DNA of 64,000 bases, from assembly GCA_031763025.1 (NCBI GenBank), contig JASSKH010000030.1, positions 2,983,197 to 3,047,196 of the forward strand, in the 5' to 3' direction. The position numbers and the translations under genes were made by a program. This DNA comes from Macrocystis pyrifera. Taxonomy: Eukaryota > Sar > Phaeophyceae > Laminariales > Laminariaceae. Shown here piece by piece: positions 11,831 through 21,844 of the stretch. The notes under the pieces are model-generated. The model was given only the letters and a program-made list of their open reading frames with translations, was not told the origin of the DNA and searched no databases. How positions within the stretch are numbered: the stretch's first letter is position 1; each line of letters starts with the position of its first letter.

Positions 11831-12224
11831 CCGTGGTTGTAACCACCTCAAATATACGAAAGAAAGCTATGAATAGGCTTGCTTGGCATACTATTATTAC
11901 TATTATTATTACTACCAGGTACTTACTTGCTGTGCTCGCATTGATCTATTTATACCCTACGCTGAAGGGCTCTTGTTGTTGATGATGTTCAATCTGTAGA
12001 CCTAAAAGAGCTGGTTGAAGCAGGTTGATACTGTATCGGAACACTCCGCTCGTGCCCGACGCGTTTTGTCTTGCATTGACGTTGGTTATACACAGTACAG
12101 TATTAAATAGTACCAGGTATGCTGGTGCACGATTGCTTTGCCACCAAGCAATTTCCCAAGGGTGTCTCGGGCAAGCACGCGCAAGGTGGGCAAGCTCAAG
12201 GCGGCAGACATTATGTTTTCTGCT

Positions 12225-12440
12225 TTTTTCCATCCCGTCTACGAGTATTTTTTATTGTCTTTGCCCTACTTCTCCAGCTCCCTCCCTTTCGTGCTGCGAT
12301 CCCTCATTAATAGCATGGTCACACATGGTCATATAGCGGACACCCCCCCCGCTACGGTACGGCACGTGCCTCGATTTTTATCGCGGGAAGAGCCCACCAG
12401 CATTTATTTTCTCCCGGCGTCGACTCACGTCGAATTGTTG
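12225..12440. repeat. Dispersed repeat DR3
   Basis: Resembles 16215-16430 and 55665-55870, and inverted 62735-62815. The shared order is CCCATC/CCATCC, a pyrimidine-rich stretch with CTCCCT, GTCAGATCCG or similar, TACGGTACG(G)CACGTGCCT, TTTTATCGC, then TTCTCCC or CTTCCCTCGTCGACTCGCGTC. Family members are quite diverged. The copy B counterpart is about 35688-35900. Confidence 0.6.
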
Positions 12441-13225
12441 TGCATCCACACGCCATGATAATAGGCACTTTCTGTAAGTAAAAGTGCTGTACCTGTGGCA
12501 GTCCTTTCTTCAACAAGAATATATCCTGCGTGGCGTGGCACGATTCGCACTCACGACCTTGACTCTTACAGCAGTAGTACTACTGCTGTATGTAGTACTG
12601 CTGTAGTGTAGTTGAACCGCTATTAACAGACCACCGGGGCGTCGGCCATGGGGCTCAGGTCGCATGCAGCTCCACAGCCGAGGTAGTATTAATAGTAGTA
12701 TTACTCCACGCCGTGACATAAACTGCTGTTATGTGTGCACCTATCTACTCTGCTGGAGTATGGTGCATGCACCTATTTGACATCACACGCGTTCACTACT
12801 ACTACTACTGTACAAACAGTGATAGTAGTAGCCCTACCCCGGAAGTGATGCACCGACTTCTCCGAGCACGAGTCTCCCCCTCCGTGCAGCACTTTGTACC
12901 ATCCGTTCGGTCAGTGCTGTTGTACGTGGCATACTCCACTGCTGTACACCAAAACGCAGTATTGTCTACGCAATAGGGCGGTACCTGCCCTATTTATTGA
13001 GGGAATATCAACATGTCCTATCAATTTACGAGTGATTATATACGAGCGTAAAAAAAGGTGTGAGGCGACCTCTCGAGATAAGGCCGTCAAAATGGGTCGC
13101 CTTATAGTCTGCACCTTGGTAGTCTACAGTAGAGATCCCATTACTCACCACTGCATCCACGGCAAGCCCCGTGGGGATGCAAGGCAAGGCGGAGAGAGAG
13201 AGAGCCGTGATGCGTCTATCTGCTA
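12441..13225. other. Non-coding stretch with GTAGTA and GCTGTA words
   Basis: Rich in TACTGCTGTA, AGTAGTA and CTATTAATA words typical of this window's non-coding DNA. A B-box-like word on the minus strand near 12540-12560 hints at a tRNA-derived remnant, but no cloverleaf can be drawn. No gene is seen. Confidence 0.4.
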
Positions 13226-13333
13226 TTACGGGGGTCCATAGTAAATAGGACCTATGGTACAAAAAAAGACTGTATGTTTACCTGTTTTTTTACTAACAAT
13301 ATTTGGTCCTGTTTACTATGGTCCGCCGTTATA
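13226..13333 (+). mobile_element. Palindromic MITE, family M1
   Basis: About 108 bp with long imperfect terminal inverted repeats (ACGGGGGTCCATAGTAAATA at the left, its complement at the right), a short AT-rich centre, and TA next to the GC-rich tips. The same family occurs at 16529, 46829, 54847, 55192, 56049, 58649, 58926 and 59569. No coding capacity. TA flanks suggest mobilisation by a Tc1/mariner-type transposase, which is an inference. Confidence 0.8.
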
Positions 13334-13362
13334 AGCGTGAAAAAAAAGAAGGGCTGTTGCTG

Positions 13363-13403
13363 CTTCTGTTGCTGTTGCTGCTGCCGCTTCTGCTTCTACC
13401 CTG

Positions 13404-13442
<39 letters not shown>

Positions 13443-13443
13443 A
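13363..13443. repeat. CTG/GCT trinucleotide tract
   Basis: Imperfect GCT repeats followed by about 13 perfect CTG units; copy B (36832-36911) has about one unit fewer. Poly-Leu, poly-Gln and poly-Ala frames here come from the repeat and are not genes. Confidence 0.9.
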
Positions 13444-13605
13444 TGTGTTGCGTATACAAGCATACAGGAGGTATAGATACTACATATAAAAATATATGTG
13501 GCTTGTGGACCCCCCCGCCGCCATCGAAGGCTCAACAAGAGGGGCTGAGAGGCCTGCGACAGGCACGACCGATTTACCGGGCACCTGGCAAATATCACGT
13601 ATCAC

Positions 13606-15530
13606 GTACAGCAGCAGTAGCTTGCAAAGCTGAGTACTATTAATACCGTACATATTCGACCAATTTGATCGAGGTCGCAGCTGGGGCTGAAGCTGACAGC
13701 TAAAAACATGTATTCATAGGTAAAATTTGATATTTTTTCAACTTTCTATCCTTCACGAGGAAAGTAGAACACACGACACCGGCGAACCACACAGCTTGCA
13801 AACTATGGTGTCGAACAACTTGGCGGATCTCGCAGCTGCTATGTGCTCGCTGTGCGCCACACCCGCATCATCAAACATCTACCACATCACAAGAATATGC
13901 GGCGCAATCACGAACGGTTCATTTTTTTGACGTTTCACCATTTTTGACGTACGACATACTCGTACGACCATCCCAGTATCCCAGCACACAAAGACTACGA
14001 CATGGAAGCTACTACCGGTACTGCTGTACGTACAACATTATAGTAGCGTCCCGAGCGAGAGCGAGCAGTGAGTACGGAACACGTCGAGCTGAGAGAGAGG
14101 CCTTCATCGACGAAACACAAGAAGAGAGCGTTCACGTTGCAGATGATACTGGTACATTTTTTTGTTCGTCAACCAAAGTGTGATACATGATACATCCTTC
14201 ACGAGGGACGAGGAATGAAAGTAGTACACCACGCACGAACGCACGAACGGCCTACCTACCATACAACTTGTGAAACTGAGCATTAACTTCTACCGGTACA
14301 TCGACAGTCGAATTCACTGACACCATACATATACATGATGATAAGTGAAGGGATACCTGGTATGAAATAATACCAGGTACAAACCTAGCGAGCCGGACGT
14401 ATCACGCAGCGTGCACGAAATATACATAGAAAGTTGAGTATTAACCAATCCATCGGTCGAAGTCACAGCTGACGTGTTCGTACGTAACTGAAACGTGTAA
14501 AATATTATTGTTCTTCTTTTTTCTTCCGTGGGACGGAGATGGAAATCGTTTTTCGTTGCGCGATTTGTTCTTTCTCGTCGTTCCTTTTTCCAGTCCATCC
14601 ACTGCCGATGTACGTGTAATATGTGCCGGCAATAACGTCGCCCTTCTTTCTCCTGCGCCCTCCCCGTATATACGGTAGGAGTAGTCGCAAAGCAGATAAT
14701 CACATACCAGGTCCTTTTCCCCCCGGGCCCCCCAAACCACGGTGGTAGGCGAGTTGCATTTTTTTTCCTCGAGAAGAGTTCAGCGCAGCTGACTGTCTTC
14801 CCTCGTGGACTCGCTTCAAACCATGCATAACACCTACCTGGCACTACGCGATTTAATATGTAATACCGTAGGCGCTCTCGGCAGTTGGTGGCTTTCGAGA
14901 AAAAGACGAACAGACATACTCGTACTTCGAAATATACCTTGGTTACCCTGGTATAAAGTACTGCTTATACCACACTTCTTTTATACTCGTACGGAGTATT
15001 GAACCCGTGGCATCAACGCTGGTGGGTATTCGTGGCTAAACACTACTAGGCCTGGAGTACTAGTATTACATAGGCCATAGATCTTCGGCGCGACAGACGC
15101 TGAACGAGCACGAATACTATTAGTACTGTATGTAGTACAATAGTTATGGTCAGGCATGAAAGGAGCAAAACCACATCAGCCGTCGACGTAAAGCCAACCA
15201 CACTAACTGTCTAGAGGATTTATTTCCGGACTGCCCGCAAGATAAACACCACCAGACCCTGGTGCGTACAATAAGAAGTACAGAAAGCATCAAATCCCCG
15301 GAACACGAGGATGACACATGTATTGCCACAATCCAACGGGGTCAACAACAGGAGGAGGGGAATGCAAGTTAATACAAGGTCACCGAGCGAGAACGACGCG
15401 CCGAAAAGTTTCCGAATGAAACGCACAATTTTTACCGTTTTTACAAGAAGCTTCAAGGCGTCAGCAGCGAGCTCGAACGACGGAGTGGTTGATACCCAAC
15501 TTTGTCAGTCGCATGATACGTCATAGTTAT
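13606..15530. other. Non-coding stretch with diverged DR2-like cores
   Basis: Cores resembling GCTTGCAAAGTTGAGTA followed by a TCGAA..CACAGCTGAC word occur near 13606-13700, 14260-14320, 14395-14485 and 15455-15530, each more diverged than the two main DR2 copies. Also present are paired TACCTGGTA and TACCAGGTA words at 14355-14381. No recognised gene. The copy B counterpart is about 37075-39000. Confidence 0.45.
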
Positions 15531-15654
15531 ACCACGGATTTGTACATATCAAGTGCAGGCTATATTCGTGTCATATACATGTGATTGTGGTCCCCGGGCC
15601 AACAAGTTTTGGCTGGATTTTCCAGGGCTGTTCGCGGGAAAGGTAACATTCAAA

Positions 15655-15815
15655 ATGGTCGGGTCGGGTCGGGTGGGGTCAAGAGGTTTCAAGTATCGCG
15701 GGTCAGGTTATGTTTGTCACACAGAACGGATCGGATCGAGTCGGGACGGGTCGGCTCGGGTCAAACGTTGTCTAAAATCTCGAGGGTTGGGTGACCCGAC
15801 CCAAACCGACTCGAC
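15655..15815. repeat. GGGTC pentamer repeat with inverted partner
   Basis: Runs of GGGTC and one-base variants (GGATC, GAGTC) at 15658-15680 and 15728-15765, then the complement-like GACCCGACCC near 15792. The copy B counterpart is about 39124-39285, with a slightly different number of units. The arrangement could fold back on itself, but no function can be assigned. Confidence 0.7.
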
Positions 15816-16214
15816 GTAACCTGTGAGACTTGACGTTTCCCGCGAATAGCTTTGGAATTTTCGCCGTCTGAAGCATGATGACCTTCACAAAACTCTCCGA
15901 AAAGGACCATTTGGGAGTTATTCTAGAGGCTACCTGCGCAAAACATTTGGCCCTAGGAGTTTCACTTATGCCTCAACAAGACAGGAATGACTTCAGTTTC
16001 CACAAGAAAGGTAAAAGAAACAGAAGCACAAAAAAGCAATAGTTCTCTACCCTGCCTTACGAGTAGAGGAACGTGACAGCTATTATTGGTTCAGTCGCAA
16101 GGTTACCCCGATGGGGATACGAACGAAACACCGAGCTCATCACCAAGCAGAGTATTTGACAGCTACACGGCAGCGGTACATAAAGTAAACAGATTCCCTG
16201 AAGAACACTTTTTT

Positions 16215-16430
16215 TTCCCCCCTTCTTTTTTTCCCATCTCATCTACCAGGTATTCTCTCTGCCCTTCTTGCTCCTGCTCCCTCGCATTCGTAAGTCAGAT
16301 CCGAGCTCACGTACACTAGTAGGACCCTTCTCCTCCCTCCTCACTACGGTACGTGCCTTGCCTTTTTATCGCCAGAAGGGCTCAGCACTTTCTTCCCTTG
16401 TCGAGTCGGGTCGCATTGTGCCTGCCCACG
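16215..16430. repeat. Dispersed repeat DR3, second copy in unit A
   Basis: Shares CCCATCTCATCTACCAGGTA, CTCCCTCGCATTCG, CAGATCCGAGCTCAC and TTCTTCCCTTGTCGAGTCG with the other DR3 members, closest to 55665-55870. The copy B counterpart is about 39690-39905. It is followed by a tRNA-like B-box word on the minus strand near 16495-16515. Confidence 0.65.
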
Positions 16431-16528
16431 CTATAACAGGCGGTCTCGTCGACAGTTGGTGCTATTTGAAAAATAAACATTCCAAACATCGTACGGAGAA
16501 TCGAACCCCTGACACCAACGCCATTGGC

Positions 16529-16640
16529 ATTACGGGGGAACATAGTAAATAGGACCTACGGTACACACAAAAACCTATATGTTTCCTTATTTTTACTCAT
16601 AGTATTCGGTCCTATTTACTACTGTATGGTCCCCCGCAAT
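16529..16640 (+). mobile_element. Palindromic MITE, family M1
   Basis: Starts ATTACGGGGGAACATAGTAA and ends with the complement around GGTCCCCCGCAAT; the centre contains AAAAACCTATATGTTTCC. TA adjoins the GC-rich tips. The copy B counterpart is 40001-40112. Confidence 0.8.
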
Positions 16641-17479
16641 AGTATTCGAGGTTAACATTAACCTAACCACCTGGTATTAAATAGGGTTCGGTTCGTGGAT
16701 CCCTCCGTCATGGCTTTCCTTCGTCTTTCCCAACCTTGCGCGAAACGCGCGCCTCGACAAACCGCCTCTTATATATGCAATATAGTATCATACGAAAGAC
16801 AAAGCGTTACGCCGTCGGCACCGTTGGGAGAGGTGGGCTGTCCCACCAGGTGTGCGTGTGTGTGCAGGTGGATCTCCCACGGCACGCTGCAGTGTCGCCG
16901 GGTATGAGCCGCAGCCCGCAGAGATTTACGTCCAGAAGCTGTATCCTGCGTTACTTTTTGCGTACAACTAAGGAAACCCAATAACTCGGATAGCCCGCAC
17001 CTCCGTTTCACGACTGACTATCAGTCCGACCAAAAATTGCTAGTGGGCGACTCAACCCCTTGAGAGCTGCGCTCTCGTTTAAGGGACAAATTACTTGATA
17101 GTAGAGTCATACATATGTTCCTGTACAATGCAGTACCGAAGGGTTAAGTGGGCACCTCCGACTCACAGCCCTACCACCCCCTCTACAATGCAATAGCTAT
17201 GTTCTGAGGCGTCTGCCGAAGCCAGGGAGAACTCCTTCTAGTGTACAAAAGGAAATCGTTTTCCTCCCTACACACACACCTGGTATACAATATATGCACA
17301 TCTTTACACTCAGAAAGCGTTTTCCACTCGTCGAGGATTAGCCCGAGGTGTGGTCAAACCCCAGCCAATCGATGTGAAATCAGCTTTCGTGCTCAAGTTT
17401 GACGATTCGTATCATAGGGGTCAGTGTCATGGTGTCCTCTCTCGCGTGGTACGGCGTTATGATTTGTAGCACGTGTCCC
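16641..17479. other. Non-coding stretch, nothing recognised
   Basis: Short open frames on both strands show no domain. The copy B counterpart is about 40113-40945. Confidence 0.4.
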
Positions 17480-17550
17480 TTCGTATCAACGGTAGACCGT
17501 CATCCTTGCTGGTGGATGTGCCGGAGTTCGAATCTCGGCTGGTGTGTTTT
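17480..17550 (+). other. tRNA-like remnant (possible SINE head)
   Basis: Contains an A-box-like TATCAACGGTAGACC and, 40 bp on, a B-box-like GAGTTCGAATCTC. The T-arm pairs at four of five positions, but no matching acceptor stem is found. It is more likely a tRNA-derived SINE or tRNA fossil than a working tRNA. The copy B counterpart is about 40945-41015. Confidence 0.25.
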
Positions 17551-17699
17551 ATTTACACACTATTAATAGTGTTTTTTTTCTGAGTTTTCTTCCGATGGCG
17601 AAAGTGCGAGATTGCGCGAGATGGCAAACTCGATATCGACCCAAATCAACGAGCAGTTTGGGAATGCTGAAGAACTCAACTATGCGCGATCCGAACGAA

Positions 17700-17860
17700 G
17701 GCAGGTACTGCTGTGCCGGGGGGGGAGAAGGGAAGAAAAACGCTCGCTCGCTTGCTTGCTTGTGGCCACGGCTATTGCTATGGTCCAGAACGCCAGAATG
17801 CCGCTGACGGTCAAAATTAAACCTCCCACGAGTTACGAGCTGGAAAGTAAAAGCGATGGT
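17700..17860. repeat. Diverged member of repeat family F
   Basis: Includes GTGGCCACGGCTATTG, GGTCCAGAACGC and CTCCCACGAGTTACGAGCTGG, matching the core of repeats at 53496-53765 (inverted), 56215-56400 and 59028-59235. The copy B counterpart is about 41165-41315; a further fragment lies at 44555-44640. Confidence 0.5.
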
Positions 17861-17980
17861 CTAAAAAATACGGAAGTGAGCACCACGCATCCATCCATCC
17901 ATGCATGCGTGCGTCATCGTCCGTGTTGCTGCTTGCAATACAGTAGTGGCACCAACAACCGAGCTAGACTGTCGTACGGA

Positions 17981-18009
17981 TGTACTGTACTGTACTGTAC
18001 TGTACTGTA
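17981..18009. repeat. TGTAC pentamer repeat
   Basis: About five to six TGTAC/TACTG units; copy B has fewer (41453-41474). A length-variable microsatellite. Confidence 0.85.
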
Positions 18010-20499
18010 TTAATAGCCAAAATGCCGATCGATCCCTCTCCATACTACTTTTTGAGGTGATTGACGATTGATTGTTGACGGATGTGCGGCTCGGGCGCAA
18101 AACCTAAACAGGACCCTTCTTTGTGCCGCACTGTACATCAGCACATATATTCCGAGTGGTTTGTCCCCAAAACGGGAGTGCGGTTCTCAGAGGGTTACGC
18201 AAGGGGTACGTAGGGGTCCAAAGAGCAAAACTATTCACTTCTTCGACGTCACACGTACACCCGACTCGACCATACGGGGTGTGGGTCGTACTCATGACTG
18301 CAGCAGTAGGCCTGCGGAACCTCCCTCCGGATAAACCTACCGCGGACACCGGCATGCGGCAGCAAAGCTCAGCGGCTGTTCCCTCAATGGCTACGAGTAC
18401 GTACTGTACACATATTCGGGAAATGACGGCGGCGCACCGTAGACCCAAAAACGCCTGTTTAACCCTACAAACATCGCCCCTTCTCCCCCCGGGAAGCACA
18501 CACACTCTACTCACACCATTTCAACAGTCCAGTCCGGATATTCATTCTGTATACGTACCCGGTATCCCCACGCCCAGCTATATACGCTAAAATGGTACCA
18601 TACCGTGAAGCGCTCTGGTATCGCGCAGGGGTGAGATCGTGCTCCAGCCCTCGATTTTTCCTACTGTACTAATAGACGGGAAGGTTGTTTTTTTCCTAGG
18701 CCGAAAAGGGTGAGATTCTTGGAAATGTCCGGTCTATAATAGGGCTACATACAGTAGTACGTATGGTATTAATACGAAGCTTTCCGAAACAAACATAGTC
18801 CAACTTTTGGCACACACACAGCGTATGTAGGCCGTTGTCGAGAAAAAGCGGGCGAGCGCCGAGAAGACGATCGAACTCATTCAAAATCTAGACTGCTGAG
18901 ATGCTAAAAATACACGAACCCGTCAACCATCCCGAAAATAAAAAGGAGGCATGCAGCAAATATCCGATTGATGGCATGGCAATTCAACACCTCTCTTGTT
19001 GCCGTTCTTGTCTTCAGATCAAATCACTTTTTCTCTGCCCAACTACATCAGTACACCCGGTGTCCGTCCTGATTCTTCGTCCTACAGAGATATGAATGCT
19101 ACGGTCACAGACTGTGACACAGAGAGCACAATTGAAATAATCGCAATCCGTGCGAAATTAAAGCTCTGCACGGAACGCGCTGTATACAAGGCAACACTCG
19201 GCTTCCGGTATCTCGCCGCCGGTCTACGTAGCGATGCGCGGGTGGCCATCAGTACAATCCTGCATCTCGTCGCCTTCCCACGGCCAAGGCAAGCACGTCT
19301 CCGGCATCGCGAACCCAGCGCCCGCGTGTCAAGCAGGGGACGGACGACACGTCCGACGTGCTCTGCCCAGATTTTATCTCTCAACTCCTCCTGGCGAAGC
19401 TGGTCATCCCTGTCCGCTATCATAATATTGCTGTAGTGCGAGCGATCAGAGAACACGGCGGAGGGGAGGGGTGGGGGCAAGGGCGAGGAGAAAGGGTGGA
19501 GGTACGGCGGCGGCGGCGGCCGGTGTTAGATGGCAAGAAAATTGCTGAAAAGGCGGAACAAGCGGGAGCATCTCATCTCCAGTACTGCTGCAAATCTATT
19601 CGAACGGCGACAGCACGGAATGACCTGGCTGCCAAAGCGCGAGGATCTCCTGTACGTGCTCGCTCGCAGGTGGGATCTCTGTCCAGAAGTTTCAATGGAC
19701 TATTGTATCTCCTGTCCTACAAGTAGATATACTACTGCTGTACTAAAACTACTGTAATACCAGTATTTTGCTGCTATAGGAGTCCACTGAAGCGTCTGAT
19801 CCTAGCTGCAGCAAGCAAGTTGAGAACCGCCACGCGCCCCGTTCAAAACTGATCAAGCATGCTGCACCTTCACCGTCAAATACGCCACTACTTTGGCTGG
19901 GAATATAACCTTCGTTTGGACTCTGACATGAACATCAAACGTATCTTACATTACCCGCCAGAGTGACACCATACACAGGAGACCGGTCTTTTCAGACGCG
20001 TCAAGACCTCTGTCAGCAATATTGTACTGGTTTCAGTATAGGGGCGATCAGTCAAGGCGGTCAAACCGCGGTGTCCTACCTCTTGAGACCTTGATATACT
20101 AGTTTCAGTGTAGGGTGGTCAGTCAAATAGGTCAGTCAAGGAGGTCAAACCGCGGGCTCCTATGTATATACCGCTCCGGACGGAAATGTCAGGATCGTTT
20201 AGTCTTCATATTTATGCCTAACCTACTCTTATAATGCCGTCCAGAGTCATACCGTATATTACTCACGTATTACTGTAGGTCACCGTCACCGTCACCTCGC
20301 CAGAGCTTGCAGCAGCCATATTAACTCCTCGAGAGAGTCCGCCGTGACCAGCTCGGGCACCCCCGCGGCTTCGACGAGCAAGGCTCTTCATTCCCCGTAG
20401 CATTGTTATGGACACCCCTACCCCTCCCTGTCCACAGCGCGTCGCCGGCCACGGTGTGGGCAGTGTACAGCTGGAGGTGATAGCCAGGAAATGAGACCT
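18010..20499. other. Non-coding stretch, no recognised gene
   Basis: Several open frames overlap on both strands between 19080 and 19480 (GC-richer, for example MIADRDDQLRQEELRDKI on the minus strand), but none has an identifiable domain or consistent splice structure. A CGG run at 19507-19520 is one unit shorter in copy B. A short direct repeat containing GGTCAAACCGCGG occurs at about 20058 and 20140. Confidence 0.35.

Positions 20500-20538
<39 letters not shown>
20500..20538. repeat. Poly-G run, 39 bases
   Basis: An uninterrupted G run; the same site in copy B has 11 G (43933-43943). Copy A therefore has an expanded homopolymer here or the assembly is unreliable. The poly-Pro frames opposite are artefacts. 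Confidence 0.9.
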
Positions 20539-20539
<1 letters not shown>

Positions 20540-20746
20540 AAGGAGGGTAAGGATGGGACAGATAAAAACCTCCAGATACACAACAGTATTTACAGTTGGA
20601 TTTACTGTGCCTCGGTGCGGGTAGCTGATGTTATATTTCATGAATCAGAGCAAAAATCAAACGAAAATGTCAGATGCTTACTATTAATACTACTACGTGG
20701 TGGTGTTATTAATAATAACAGTAAAAGCGCCTGAAACGTTCCGTTT

Positions 20747-21598
20747 TTACCCTGGCGATTTTGAAAAGGGACTACATTTTAGGATTGATGAAACCTCGCA
20801 GAATTGCCGTTTTACATTGACGATTTGGGTAGGTTTCGAAAACAATGTTTGAATCGTTGGAGTTATTTTCTCTGTTCGAAATATTTTTGAATTCCAGGAT
20901 GCGAGGATGGTTTGATTTTCTTGGAATTTATTTTTGGTATTGATTGAGGAATGATTTGAATGATAGTGAGAACGTTGTTTTCTGTATTGAATGAGTACAA
21001 GTATGATTTCCGGTATGACAATTTGACGAGGAGTTGAAGATTCGGGTCGAAATCATGACAATGTCGCGAGCAGGGGGGCTGAAAAGTATACTCACAGCAT
21101 TGTCAGATTATCTTGAGAGGAAATATCCCGTGAGGTATTGCGGAGATTCGGGGGGGTTTCGTGTCTGAGTGGATCTACGATCGGGATACCATCTTTACCC
21201 CTGAATTGTGTTTTAGGCCGCATGTGTCTGTGACGTACGCTGTGGCTTGCTACTTCTTCTTGTAATCTACTTCCTTTCCCGACTCCGTGTCGACGACTCC
21301 GTGTCGAGGACTCCGTGTCCAGGACTCCGCGTCCTTCAATCCAAACTACTAAACCGGGGTTAATCAGCCACCGTACAAAAGGGGGTCCGTCCACCCAGGG
21401 GCTAACACGCCACCGCCACCGCTGCTATCAAGTCCAGCTTCAATACATTTCATATCATCAACAGGGCTCCTCAGCCACGACAAGGGTACGGGTTGTTTAT
21501 AGGGTTTATTTCGTCTTTCTTTTCCGCCGAGCATCGGGCTATCCCCCTCGGCAACAACAACAAGGGCGCCCGGAGCACAGGGGCTACTCAACAGGGTT
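20747..21598. mobile_element. 852-bp inserted element at the duplication junction
   Basis: The segment lies between copies A and B and is flanked by the 8-bp direct repeat TTCCGTTT at 20739-20746 and 21599-21606. Removing it and one repeat copy leaves a simple junction between the end of copy A (GAAACG) and the start of copy B (TTCCGTTTCACACA). Ends show a short inverted match (ACCCTG and CAGGGT). An 8-bp target duplication would fit an hAT- or Mutator-type element, but no transposase was recognised. It may instead be unrelated filler at the breakpoint. Confidence 0.4.
21286..21332. repeat. Short tandem repeat, GACTCCGTGTC
   Basis: Four imperfect units based on GACTCCGTGTC(C/G)A(G/C) in a row, inside the 852-bp inserted segment. 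Confidence 0.8.
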
Positions 21599-21844
21599 TT
21601 CCGTTTCACACAGCTCGTTTCACACACCCGATCTTTCACATATTGCTGTACGCCTGTGGCACAAGCGCGCGTTGCAAAGGAGTCCATCGTCTGGCGGGGC
21701 GTCCAGTTTGTGGTCTGCCGAGTTCGGAAGCGAAGGCTGCTACACTGCTGTATGCGAAGAGGCAGACACGGAGTGAGCGTTTTATCAACCAATATGTACC
21801 CTTCGCGCCAAACGCGAAAAAAGCAAAGCATAAATGTACCTGTG

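Larger units (their letters stand above)
622..20740. repeat. 20-kb segmental duplication, copy A
   Basis: From TTCCGTTTCACACA at 622 to GAAACGTT ending at 20740, this sequence is repeated collinearly and in the same orientation at 21599-44136. Differences are scattered substitutions plus length changes at microsatellites and homopolymers, about one or two percent by eye. Copy A lacks the LTR element seen in copy B: bases 838-866 read straight through the insertion point. The candidate gene at 10115-11022 is frameshifted in this copy. It is either a recent tandem duplication or two haplotypes joined in assembly. Confidence 0.93.
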
